NCBI RefSeq assembly: GCF_003633755.1
Contig: NZ_RBIL01000002.1
Location: forward strand, 1,364,001-1,428,000
Reading direction: 5' to 3'
DNA length: 64,000 nucleotides
Source of the DNA: Solirubrobacter pauli
Lineage (GTDB): Bacteria > Actinomycetota > Thermoleophilia > Solirubrobacterales > Solirubrobacteraceae
The notes below the pieces were generated by a model. It did not search any database. It was not told the DNA's origin and saw only the letters and a program-made list of their open reading frames with translations. The translations under genes and the position numbers were made by a program. This document shows, in pieces, positions 11,373-19,230 of this stretch. Within the stretch, counting starts at the first letter, position 1. The number at the start of each line of letters is the position of its first letter.

Positions 11373-11689
11373 GGCGTGGGGAGGCCGTAGCGCTCGATCA
11401 CGCGGTCGTAGTTCAGGCGCAGGATCGCGATCGCGTCGCGCTTGTCGTCCTCGCTGCGGATCGCCCGCGCGCCGAAGCCGGGCCGGCCGGGGAAGACGGG
11501 GTGGTAGTCGATCCGGCCGGCGTCGTGAAGCTCGTGCCAGAGCGGCTTGGGGAGGCCGATGTGCAGGACGCGCTCGCCGTGCAGGTGGCCGATCTCGCGC
11601 ACCCCGACCTTGAACGCGTACTCGCCGCGCGAGCCGTGTCCCGCGGTGATGCCGGGCCAGGCCTCGACCTCTTCAGCGATGGTGGGCAT
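11369..11689 (-). CDS. Luciferase-domain (DUF5519-like) small protein
   Basis: About 106 residues, MPTIAEEVEAWPGITAGHG..., with REIGHLHGERVLHIGLPKPL and a C-terminal RDAIAILRLNYDRV. This resembles the small actinobacterial 'luciferase domain' DUF5519 family, which is not a proven luciferase. The frame can also start at GTG 11704 or ATG 11698, but those codons fall inside the 11688-11722 hairpin, so ATG 11689 is preferred. It is translationally coupled to the following oxidoreductase. The function is unknown. Confidence 0.7.
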   Translation of the reverse strand: MPTIAEEVEAWPGITAGHGSRGEYAFKVGVREIGHLHGERVLHIGLPKPLWHELHDAGRIDYHPVFPGRPGFGARAIRSEDDKRDAIAILRLNYDRVIERYGLPTP

Positions 11690-11722
11690 ACCGGGCATCG
11701 TCACGGAGACGATGCCCGGTAT
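11688..11722 (-). terminator. 15-bp perfect hairpin ending the sugar operon
   Basis: Arms 11688-11702 and 11708-11722 are perfect reverse complements with a 5-nt loop. It begins 17 nt after the Gfo/Idh stop codon on the minus strand and reaches the start codon of the next gene, so it can both terminate the operon and occlude translation initiation. Confidence 0.7.
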
Positions 11723-11738
11723 CCAGACGCCTTTGGTC

Positions 11739-12920
11739 CTAGGACCGGTACTGGAGCTGCTCGCGCGCGCCGTTGTCGGCCGAGCGCAGCATCGCGTCGC
11801 AGATCTCCGCCGCGCGGTAGCCGTCCTCGAAGGTGGCGCCGTGCGGCCCGATCTCCGTGTCCTCGCGGATGGCCGAGAGGAAGTGGTGGATCTCGTGCAC
11901 GAACGTGTGCTCCCAGCCGATCATGTGCCCCTGGGGCCACCAGTACTGCCAGAACGGGTGGTCGGCCTCGCTGACGAGCACCGTGCGGAAGCCCTGGGCG
12001 AGGTCGCCGGGCTTGGAGTCGCGGAAGTGGACCTGGAGCTCGTTCAGCCGCTCGATGTCGAACGAGATCGAGCCCTTGGACCCGTTGATCTCGAACGTCA
12101 GGCCGTTCTTGCGCCCGGAGGCGAAGCGGGTGGCCTCGATCGTGCCGACGGCGCCGTTCTCGAAGTCCACGACGGACTCCACGGCATCGTCGACCGTCAC
12201 GGCCTGGCCCTCGCGGTTCTTGACGAACGTGCGCGTGTGCGCGCTGACCGCCGAGATCTCGCCGACGAGGTAGCGCGCGAGGTCGATCACGTGCGCGCCG
12301 AGGTCGCCCAGCGCGCCCGAGCCGGCCACGTCCTTGTCCAGGCGCCAGACCATCGGGAAGTCCGCGTCGATGATCCACTCCTGCAGGTAGCTGCCGCGGA
12401 AGTGGAAGATCTCCCCGAGCTCGCCCGACTCGATGATCATGCGCGCGAGCCGGACGGCCGGGACGAAGCGGTAGTTGAAGGCCACCATGGCCTTCACCCC
12501 CGTCGCGTCCACCCGCTTCCACGTCTCGTAGGACTCGTCGGCGCTGCGCCCGAGCGGCTTCTCGCAGATCACGTGCTTGCCCGCCTCGGCGGCCGCGATC
12601 GTCGGCTCGGAGTGGAAGTTGTTGGGCCCGGAGTTGTCGAACACGCCCACGCGGTCGTCGGCGATGATCTGCTTCCAGTCCGTGACGTGGTCGCTGAAGC
12701 CGTAGCGGCGCGCGGCACCGGCGACGGCCTCCTCGTTGCGCCCGGCGATCGACACCAGCTGCGGCATCAGGGGCGGCGGCCAGGTCATGTAGGCGAGCGT
12801 CTTGTACCCGTTCGAGTGGGCCTTGCCCATGAACCCGTACCCGAGCATGCCGATCCCGATGGTGGGGATGTCGTCCCCACCCTCGGACTGGCCCATCGTG
12901 ACGAATCCGACCTTGCTCAT
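11739..12920 (-). CDS. Gfo/Idh/MocA-family oxidoreductase
   Basis: NAD(P)-dependent sugar or cyclitol dehydrogenase of 393 residues. The Rossmann segment IGIGMLGYGFMGKAHSNGY follows a 20-residue N-terminal extension. CEKPLGRSADE contains the catalytic-Lys motif EKP, and GDLGAHVIDLARYL carries the C-terminal His/Asp region. The start codon overlaps the stop of the TIM-barrel isomerase (TGATG), making it the last gene of a seven-gene leftward operon. A substrate such as a 3-keto sugar, inositol or hexose acid is possible; the sequence does not decide. Confidence 0.9.
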   Translation of the reverse strand: MSKVGFVTMGQSEGGDDIPTIGIGMLGYGFMGKAHSNGYKTLAYMTWPPPLMPQLVSIAGRNEEAVAGAARRYGFSDHVTDWKQIIADDRVGVFDNSGPNNFHSEPTIAAAEAGKHVICEKPLGRSADESYETWKRVDATGVKAMVAFNYRFVPAVRLARMIIESGELGEIFHFRGSYLQEWIIDADFPMVWRLDKDVAGSGALGDLGAHVIDLARYLVGEISAVSAHTRTFVKNREGQAVTVDDAVESVVDFENGAVGTIEATRFASGRKNGLTFEINGSKGSISFDIERLNELQVHFRDSKPGDLAQGFRTVLVSEADHPFWQYWWPQGHMIGWEHTFVHEIHHFLSAIREDTEIGPHGATFEDGYRAAEICDAMLRSADNGAREQLQYRS

Positions 12921-13921
12921 CAGGACTTCCGCTCGAAGGCCGCGTCGAACGCGACGGTGGACGGGGAGAAATCGGTGCGGCGCACGAAGGCGAGCGCGTC
13001 GGGCGCGCCCCAGTCACGGTCCATGCCCGAGTCTTCCCACTCGATCGAGAGCGGGCCCTGGTAGCCGATCCGGTTCAGGGCGCGGAACAGGTCCTCGAAG
13101 TCGACGTCGCCGTGCCCGGGGGAGACGAAGTCCCAACCGCGCTCGAGCTCACCGAAGTTGATGTGCGAGCCCAGGATCGACCGACGGCCGTTGAGGCGCT
13201 TGATCGAGTCCTTGACGTGCACGTGGTAGATCCGGTCCGCGAACTCGGTCACGAACTCGCCGCTGTCCAGGAACTGGTGCGCGAAGTGCGACGGGTCGAA
13301 GTTGATGCCGAAGCCCTCGCGGTTGTCCAGCGCGTCGAGCGCGAGCCGCGTCGTGACGAAGTCGTAGGCGATCTCCGTCGGGTGGACCTCGAGCGCGAAC
13401 TTCACGCCCTCCGCGTCGAACACGTCGATGATCGGCGACCAGCGCTCGGCGAAGTCCTCGTAGCCGCGCTCGATGTCGGCGAAGTCGTTCGGCGGGAAGC
13501 TGTAGATGAGGTGCCAGATCGAGGAGCCGGAGAACCCGGTCACGACCTCGACGCCCAGCTGCGCGGCCGCGCGGGCCGTGTCCTTCATCCGCTCGGCGGC
13601 CCGCTGGCGCACGCCCTCGGGATCACCGTCGCCCCACACCTCCGGGTCCAGCACGCCTTGATGGCGGTTGTCGATCACGTCGCACACCGCCTGGCCCGTC
13701 AGATGCGCGCCGATCGCCCAGACGTTCAGCCCGTGGCGCTCGAGCACCTCGCGCCGCCCCTTGACGTACGACGGGTCCGCCAGCGCCTTCGGCACCTCGA
13801 AGTGGTCACCCCAGGTCGCCAGCTCGAGGCCGTCGAACTCCCACTCGCCGACCTTGGCGGCCAGCTCCTCGAACGTCAGATCGGCCCATTGACCGGTGAA
13901 CAGCGTTACGGGTCGTCCCAT
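12920..13921 (-). CDS. Sugar phosphate isomerase/epimerase (AP endonuclease 2-type TIM barrel)
   Basis: TIM-barrel enzyme of 333 residues. It opens [19 protein letters not shown] and shows metal-ligand segments [31 protein letters not shown] and [15 protein letters not shown], typical of xylose-isomerase-like epimerases often paired with Gfo/Idh dehydrogenases. An AGGAGGAGAG Shine-Dalgarno sequence lies 7 nt before the ATG. The pair probably interconverts and oxidises the same sugar. A substrate is not assignable from sequence. Confidence 0.88.
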   Translation of the reverse strand: MGRPVTLFTGQWADLTFEELAAKVGEWEFDGLELATWGDHFEVPKALADPSYVKGRREVLERHGLNVWAIGAHLTGQAVCDVIDNRHQGVLDPEVWGDGDPEGVRQRAAERMKDTARAAAQLGVEVVTGFSGSSIWHLIYSFPPNDFADIERGYEDFAERWSPIIDVFDAEGVKFALEVHPTEIAYDFVTTRLALDALDNREGFGINFDPSHFAHQFLDSGEFVTEFADRIYHVHVKDSIKRLNGRRSILGSHINFGELERGWDFVSPGHGDVDFEDLFRALNRIGYQGPLSIEWEDSGMDRDWGAPDALAFVRRTDFSPSTVAFDAAFERKS

Positions 13922-13942
13922 CCGTGTCTCTCCTCCTGAGTT

Positions 13943-14737
13943 TCAGCTATGTGCGATCTCGAGCGCCGTGCCGGCCGCTCGGAATTCCCCTGCGGTCACG
14001 TCGTCAAGGCCCTCGTCCGTGACGATCGCGTCCAGGTCCTGCGCGCGGGCGATCGTCAGCAACGACGCGCGCCCGAACTTGTTCGAGTCGATCAACCCCA
14101 CCGTCCGGGCGGCGTTCGCGCTCGCGACGTTGATCACGTCGGCGAGTGCTCGGCGCGACGTCGTGAGCCCCGCGTCGAGCGTGACGCCCGCGCACGACAC
14201 GAACGCCAGCTCGAAGTTGAGCCCGGACAGGAAGTCGGTCGTCCAGCGGCCCGCGAGGAGCCGCATGTGCTGGTCCAGCTCGCCCGGCGTGACGATCACC
14301 AGCATCCGCTCGTCGGCGAGCTCGTAGGCGATCGCCGGCGAGTTCGTCACCAGCGTCAGGTTCGTGGCGGACTCGCTCACCAGCTGCCGCGCCAGCGCGA
14401 GGCAGGAGGACGAGGAGTCCAGGAAGATCGTGGAGCCCGACTGCACCTCGCGCGCGGCGTGCGCGGCGATCGCCGCCTTGAAGCCCCGCGAGGCCTCCGC
14501 CCGCTGCTCCCAGCCCGTGGGCGGGATCGCCGCCGCCGGGCCGGCCGCCGCCAACGCCCGTGCGCCCCCGTGCACGCGCTCCACGAGCCCGTCCCGGGAG
14601 AGCTGCTCGAGGTCGCGGTGGACGGTGATCGACGAGACGGTCAGATCCCGCGCGAGGTCGGCGACGGACACGCCGCCGTCACGCTGGATGCGCTCGAGGA
14701 TCTGCTGGCGCCGGACGGCTGGAGGCGTGGTGCTCAA
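13943..14737 (-). CDS. DeoR-family transcriptional regulator
   Basis: Sugar-responsive repressor of 264 residues. The N-terminal helix-turn-helix is RRQQILERIQRDGGVSVADL then TVSSITVHRDLEQLSRDGLVERVHGG, followed by a DeoR sensor domain (GSTIFLDSSSSCLALARQL, LVTNSPAIAYEL, GLIDSNKFGRASL). The start is TTG at 14737, overlapping the creatininase-family stop in TTGA; no better start keeps the full helix-turn-helix. It lies inside the operon it probably regulates, with a phosphorylated sugar as likely inducer. Confidence 0.88.
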   Translation of the reverse strand: MSTTPPAVRRQQILERIQRDGGVSVADLARDLTVSSITVHRDLEQLSRDGLVERVHGGARALAAAGPAAAIPPTGWEQRAEASRGFKAAIAAHAAREVQSGSTIFLDSSSSCLALARQLVSESATNLTLVTNSPAIAYELADERMLVIVTPGELDQHMRLLAGRWTTDFLSGLNFELAFVSCAGVTLDAGLTTSRRALADVINVASANAARTVGLIDSNKFGRASLLTIARAQDLDAIVTDEGLDDVTAGEFRAAGTALEIAHS

Positions 14738-15597
14738 ACTCGCTCCTCGAACGCCCGGCGGCGTACCTGCACGTCCAGCCCGCGGAACTCGTCGATCGCC
14801 CGCACGAGGTGGCCGCTGAAGCGCTGCAGCGCCTCCTCGCCCTTCTCCGGCGTGGCCGTCATCGGGTTGCCGATCACGCCCGTGCGCGAGAACTCGCCGT
14901 GGTCCATCGGGAACGAGAAGTACTGGTAGCCCTCGAACTGCACGTCGGGCGCGCCGTCGGACTTCAGGAACGAGTCCGGCAGCCACTCCGGCGCCTGCGC
15001 GCGGTCCTCGGCGGCGCGGTCCATCCGCACGAGCGAGGCGTTGTGCGCCATCACCTGCGAGGTCTCCAGCTCGCTCGCGTGCCAGCCGGGTGTCTCCTCG
15101 GGCGGGTTGTCCAGCAGCCCTTCGAGGATGCCGATGTAGCGCTCCGCGTACGGCTTGTAGAGCGCGACCAGCGCGCCCGTCTCGTACTTGATCCGGCGCA
15201 GCAGCGGGTCCAGCACCTTGACGTTGGAGCCGTGCCCGTTGACGAGGATGAGCTTGTTCCACCCGTGGTGGATGAGCGAGCGCAGGATGTCGTAGAGCAC
15301 CGCGTTGAGCGTCTCGGCGCGCAGCGTGATCGTGCCCACCGACGACTCCGTCTCGCGCATGTGCTGCGGCGAGTAGCCGGCCCAGAAGGGCGCGGTGTAC
15401 GGCACGTCGGCCTGCTCGGCCGCGCGCCGCGCGACCTCCAGGGCCGTGATCGTGTCCGTGCCCAGCGGCAGGTGCGCGCCGTGCTGCTCGCAGGAGCCGA
15501 TCGGGACGAGGATGATGTCCGACTTCTCCCGGAACCACGCGATGTCCGGCGGCGCGAGGTCCATGATGCAGTTCGAGACAGGGCGGGAATCAGGCAT
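14734..15597 (-). CDS. Creatininase-family metallohydrolase
   Basis: Amidohydrolase-like protein of 287 residues. It has the family core IGSCEQHGAHLPLGTDT near residue 35 with metal-binding Glu, His and Asp, NGHGSN near 121, and later GWHASELETSQVMAH. Known members open cyclic amides or formamides (creatinine, FAPy) or process a peptide (MftE), so a C-N bond hydrolase is expected. Its presence in a sugar operon suggests an amide- or lactam-bearing sugar derivative, or an unrecognised lactonase-like role. The start overlaps the previous gene by 8 bp. Confidence 0.85.
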   Translation of the reverse strand: MPDSRPVSNCIMDLAPPDIAWFREKSDIILVPIGSCEQHGAHLPLGTDTITALEVARRAAEQADVPYTAPFWAGYSPQHMRETESSVGTITLRAETLNAVLYDILRSLIHHGWNKLILVNGHGSNVKVLDPLLRRIKYETGALVALYKPYAERYIGILEGLLDNPPEETPGWHASELETSQVMAHNASLVRMDRAAEDRAQAPEWLPDSFLKSDGAPDVQFEGYQYFSFPMDHGEFSRTGVIGNPMTATPEKGEEALQRFSGHLVRAIDEFRGLDVQVRRRAFEERV

Positions 15598-16813
15598 AAG
15601 CTCCGACAAGGGCGAGGTAACGGGACGCGACCACGTCGGCGAAGTCGTGGTCGTCGACGTGGGCGTCGACGGCTTCGTACGGGATCTCCGCGCGCAGGCC
15701 ACCGGAGAGCGCGTCGAGGAACGCGGCGTCGGCCTCCGGGTCCCACAGGTCGCCGCCCTCGGCGTCGGCCAGCGAGAACCCGCGCGTGGGCGCGACGACG
15801 TGCACGGGCCCGGTGGCGCGGTTCAGCCGCTCGGCCACGATCGCGCCCAGCTCGGCGCACTCGTCGCGGTCCAGACGCACCAGCGTCATCACCGGGTTGT
15901 GGAAGTAGGCCTTGCGGGAGCGGTAGGCGAGCGGCAGCGAGTCGCGCGGGCCCTGGTTGAAGAAGTCCACGCAGCCCGGCACGACGACCTGGGGGAGGCC
16001 GAGCCGGCCGGCGATCGTCAGCCGCTCCGGACCCGTCGCGTGCATCCCGTCCTTGAGCGAGTTCGCGACCTCCGAGAGCGTGTAGTCGACGACGCCCTGC
16101 AGCGCGCCCTCCTCGCACAGGTGCTCCATCGCCGGGCCGCCGACGCCGTTGGCGTGGAAGATCACGGGCTCGTGGCCGGCGCGCACGAGCTGGTCGCGCA
16201 GGCGCATCACGCCCGGCGTCGTCTGGCCGAGCATCGTCACGCCGACGCAGTGCTCGCCGAGCGTCCCGAGCGCCGAGCCGGCGTCGTGGACCATGCCGGC
16301 CATCGCCGCCGCCGCGTTGTCGAAGATCGGGCGCGAGATGCCGTTGAGGCCGAGGATGTCGACGACCGAGTGCATGACGCAGACGTCGCTCTCGCCGACG
16401 AACGCGGCGAACGTCCGCCGCCCGCTCGCGCTCGGCGAGACCAGCAGCTTCGGCACGCCCACGGGCAGCGCCTGCATCGCGGCGGCCCCGAGCAGGGCGC
16501 CTTCGGCACCGCCCAGGCAGAGCACGCCCTGGACGCGCCCTTCGGCGAAGAGGCGCACGACCAGCGCCCGGACGCCGTCCACCATCAACGACACGGCCGC
16601 TCCGCGTGAGCCGGCGGCCTGCACGTCGGCCAGCACGTGGCCGCCCGCGGCGGCCACCTCCTCGCGGCCGATGTCGGCGACGCAGCCGGGCTCGCCGAGG
16701 ATGCCGCTGTCGATCACGACGGCGTCGACGCGCAGCGCCTCCAGGCGCGCGCGCACGTACGCGATCTCGTCGCCCTTGGTATCGAGGGTCCCGATCAGGG
16801 CGACGGCGGGCAT
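15590..16813 (-). CDS. Tm-1-like ATP-binding / UPF0261 protein
   Basis: A 407-residue two-domain protein starting MPAVALIGTLDTKGDEIAYV, the hallmark opening of UPF0261. The N-terminal Tm-1-like half has LCLGGAEGALLGAAAMQALP. The C-terminal half carries VIFHANGVGGPAMEHL and VVPGCVDFFNQGP. The family is often found beside TIM-barrel enzymes in carbohydrate clusters, with poorly known chemistry; plant Tm-1 binds viral replicase and ATP. It overlaps both neighbours by 1-8 bp, so it is expressed with epimerase and hydrolase. Confidence 0.9.
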   Translation of the reverse strand: MPAVALIGTLDTKGDEIAYVRARLEALRVDAVVIDSGILGEPGCVADIGREEVAAAGGHVLADVQAAGSRGAAVSLMVDGVRALVVRLFAEGRVQGVLCLGGAEGALLGAAAMQALPVGVPKLLVSPSASGRRTFAAFVGESDVCVMHSVVDILGLNGISRPIFDNAAAAMAGMVHDAGSALGTLGEHCVGVTMLGQTTPGVMRLRDQLVRAGHEPVIFHANGVGGPAMEHLCEEGALQGVVDYTLSEVANSLKDGMHATGPERLTIAGRLGLPQVVVPGCVDFFNQGPRDSLPLAYRSRKAYFHNPVMTLVRLDRDECAELGAIVAERLNRATGPVHVVAPTRGFSLADAEGGDLWDPEADAAFLDALSGGLRAEIPYEAVDAHVDDHDFADVVASRYLALVGAYA

Positions 16814-17721
16814 CAGACCGTGGAAGCGCTCTCCGCGAGCGCGGCTCGGAGGTGGTCGATGCTCTGCTGCGCGTAGCGGTCGTAGTAGACCTCCGGCACG
16901 GCACCGGTCGAGTGGTCGCGCAGGAACTTCTCCATGCCCGGCCCGCCGCCGGCCTCGGAGGCGTCGCCGATCTCGCGGTCGGAGACCGCGCTGCGGTCGG
17001 GCGAGGCGACGAACTCGGCCGTCATGTGGCCCTGGTAGCCGATGGTCTGCAGCGCCCGCACGATCGCGGACCAGTCGAGCGCGCCGTGGCCGGGAGGCAT
17101 CCGGTTGTTGTCGGCGACGTGGAAGTCCACGAGCCGGTCACCGGTCTGGTGAATGGCCTCGATCAGGTCGGCTTCCTCGATGTTCATGTGGAACGTGTCG
17201 AGCGACACGCCCATGTTCCCGCCGACCGCCTCGCACAGCGCGAGCGCCTGCTCGCAGCGGTTGAGGAAGTACGTCTCGAAGCGGTTCAGCGGCTCCAGGC
17301 CGATCCGCACGCCGACCGTCTCCGCGTGCGCCTGGCACTCGCGCAGGGACTCGACGCACCAGCGCCACTCGTCCGCGGGCGAGCCCATCGGCGTGATCTT
17401 GCCGACCGTCGACGGGACGACCGTGACGATCTTGCCGCCCAGGCGGGAGACGAGCGTCAGGCAGTCCTTGACGTACTCGACGCTGCCGATCCGCATGTAA
17501 CGGTCCTCGTGGCACAGGTCGCGCGCGCCCATCATCAGCGTCACCGCGCCCCAGCACTCGACCTGATGCTCCTCGAGCAGCCTGCGGACGTGGTCGACGT
17601 CGTAGAGGCCCGGCTCGCCGGAGATCTCGATCCCGTCGTAGCCCAGACGCCCGAGTCGCTCGATCGTGCGCTCGATCGGCTCCGGACGCATCCAGTTGTG
17701 CATCGACACCTTGATCGCCAC
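16813..17721 (-). CDS. Ketose 3-epimerase-like sugar isomerase (TIM barrel)
   Basis: Xylose-isomerase-like TIM barrel of 302 residues. IGLEPLNRFET resembles the catalytic-Glu strand of D-tagatose/D-psicose 3-epimerases; GVSLDTFHMNIEE, VDFHVADNNRMPPGHG and GHMTAEFV supply the remaining metal and Glu positions. It starts at GTG 17721 with a purine-rich GAGGAGGAGAAGAGG upstream. It probably epimerises a ketose for the divergent xylulokinase or the FAD oxidase upstream; the pathway link is inference. Confidence 0.85.
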   Translation of the reverse strand: MAIKVSMHNWMRPEPIERTIERLGRLGYDGIEISGEPGLYDVDHVRRLLEEHQVECWGAVTLMMGARDLCHEDRYMRIGSVEYVKDCLTLVSRLGGKIVTVVPSTVGKITPMGSPADEWRWCVESLRECQAHAETVGVRIGLEPLNRFETYFLNRCEQALALCEAVGGNMGVSLDTFHMNIEEADLIEAIHQTGDRLVDFHVADNNRMPPGHGALDWSAIVRALQTIGYQGHMTAEFVASPDRSAVSDREIGDASEAGGGPGMEKFLRDHSTGAVPEVYYDRYAQQSIDHLRAALAESASTV

Positions 17722-17755
17722 TGTCCTCTTCTCCTCCTCGGGCTCGGCCTTCTCC

Positions 17756-19183
17756 TCAGAGGCCGAGCTTGCCGGGATTCATGATGCCGTGAGGATCTAA
17801 TGCGGACTTGATCGAGCGCAAGGCCTCCAAGCCCTCGCCGTGTTGTGCGTGCATGAAGGGGGCGAGCTTGAGGCCGACGCCGTGGTGGTCGTTCATGACC
17901 CCGCCGGCGGCCAGGACGGCCGTGACGCCGTCGTTCCAGATCTGGTCGTGGAGCGCGAGCGGGTCAGGCCCGCCGTCGGGGAGGAGGAAGCGGGCGTAGA
18001 TCATCGTGCCCCAGCGGTACCAGTGCGAGAAGTGCACCCGCAGCTGCAGGCCCTGCGGGGCGTAGCGGTCGCGGACGGCGGTCTTCAACGCCTCGTGGAC
18101 CGCGTGGATGTCGCGGTAGGACGCGACGACGTCGATCGTGCCCCAGATCGCCGGGAGCTCAGGATGGTGCGGCGGCTTGTAGAAGTCGTAGCGCCGGTTC
18201 CACCACGTCTCGGACAAGGCGGGATCGAGCTCGCGCCCGCCCTCCTGGCGCGCGAGCGCGATCGTGGCGGTGCGCTCCGCGGCGACGACCGCCGGCTCGC
18301 CCCCCTCGAAGACCAGGATCGCGCAGACGCCGTCCAGCGTCTCGCCGACGACGGGCGAGAGCGTGCGGACGGTCGCCTCCTCGTCGTACATGCGGATCAC
18401 CGACGGCCGGATCCCGCGCGCGAGCGCGGTGCGGAACGCGGTCACGCCCGCCTGCAGCGTCGGGAAGTGCAGCGCCGTGAACGTGCGCTCAGCGGGCAGC
18501 GGGACGATCTCGAGCGTCGCGCGGGTGATCACGCCGAGCGTGCCCTCGGCCCCGACGAACAGCTGCGTGAAGTCCGGGCCCACCGCGTGGCGCGGCGCGC
18601 TCACGCTGTCGATCAGGCGGCCGTTGGGCAGCGCGACGCGCAGCCCGACGATCAGGTCCTCGATCTTGCCGTAGCGCGTGGAGAGCACGCCGGACCCGCG
18701 CGCGGAGACGTACCCGCCGACCGTCGCCCACTGCGAGCTCGCGGGGTAGTGCGGGAGCATCAGCCCGCGCTCGTTGAGCGCGCGTTCCAGCACGTCGCCG
18801 TTGACGCCGGCCTGCGCCGTGACCGTCATCGAGACCTCGTCGATCTCCACGATCCGGTTCAGCGCCCGCAGGTCCAGCACGAGCCCGCCGCCGACCGGCA
18901 CGGCGCCGCCCTGCGTGCCCGAGCCGCCGCCCCAGGCGACGACGGGGACCCCGTGCTCGCCGGCGAGGCGCAGCACGGCCGCCACATCCTCCTCACGCCG
19001 CGGCACGGCGACCACGTCCGGCCGGCCCAGCGGCAGCCCCGCCGCGCGGGCGTGGATGGCGGGCCAGTACGTGTCGGCCGTGTAGGCGTCAAGCTGTGCG
19101 TCCTCGGTGAGGACCGAATCCTCTCCGAGGAGCGCCGCGAGGGCGGGTGCGAGCTCGACCAGCTGCGTAACAGAAGACTTCAT
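17756..19183 (-). CDS. FAD-binding oxidase (FAD_binding_4 / GlcD-AGPS type)
   Basis: Flavoprotein oxidase/dehydrogenase of 475 residues. The PCMH-type FAD domain has VVAVPRREEDVAAVLRLAGE, VVAWGGGSGTQGGAVPVGGG and QWATVGGYVSARGSGVLSTRYG. The C-terminal domain ends NDHHGVGLKLAPFM, similar to the HHHG motif of alkylglycerone-phosphate synthase, then DPHGIMNPGKLGL. It is the first gene of the leftward sugar operon, starting at 19183 opposite the xylulokinase. Likely oxidises a polyol, hydroxy acid or sugar; the electron acceptor is unknown. Confidence 0.88.
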   Translation of the reverse strand: MKSSVTQLVELAPALAALLGEDSVLTEDAQLDAYTADTYWPAIHARAAGLPLGRPDVVAVPRREEDVAAVLRLAGEHGVPVVAWGGGSGTQGGAVPVGGGLVLDLRALNRIVEIDEVSMTVTAQAGVNGDVLERALNERGLMLPHYPASSQWATVGGYVSARGSGVLSTRYGKIEDLIVGLRVALPNGRLIDSVSAPRHAVGPDFTQLFVGAEGTLGVITRATLEIVPLPAERTFTALHFPTLQAGVTAFRTALARGIRPSVIRMYDEEATVRTLSPVVGETLDGVCAILVFEGGEPAVVAAERTATIALARQEGGRELDPALSETWWNRRYDFYKPPHHPELPAIWGTIDVVASYRDIHAVHEALKTAVRDRYAPQGLQLRVHFSHWYRWGTMIYARFLLPDGGPDPLALHDQIWNDGVTAVLAAGGVMNDHHGVGLKLAPFMHAQHGEGLEALRSIKSALDPHGIMNPGKLGL

Positions 19184-19186
19184 CTA

Positions 19187-19225
19187 TTGACAGCGAACCT
19201 TGCATTACCCTTCAATCGCTGTCAA
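19187..19225. promoter_or_regulatory. Inverted repeat in the divergent sugar promoter
   Basis: TTGACAGCGA (19187-19196) and its exact reverse complement TCGCTGTCAA (19216-19225) are separated by 19 bp and fill the 47-bp gap between the FAD-oxidase and xylulokinase start codons. Each arm contains a consensus TTGACA -35 pointing toward its centre. It could be the operator of the operon's DeoR protein or of the ROK protein. Confidence 0.6.
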
Positions 19226-19230
19226 GCCAA

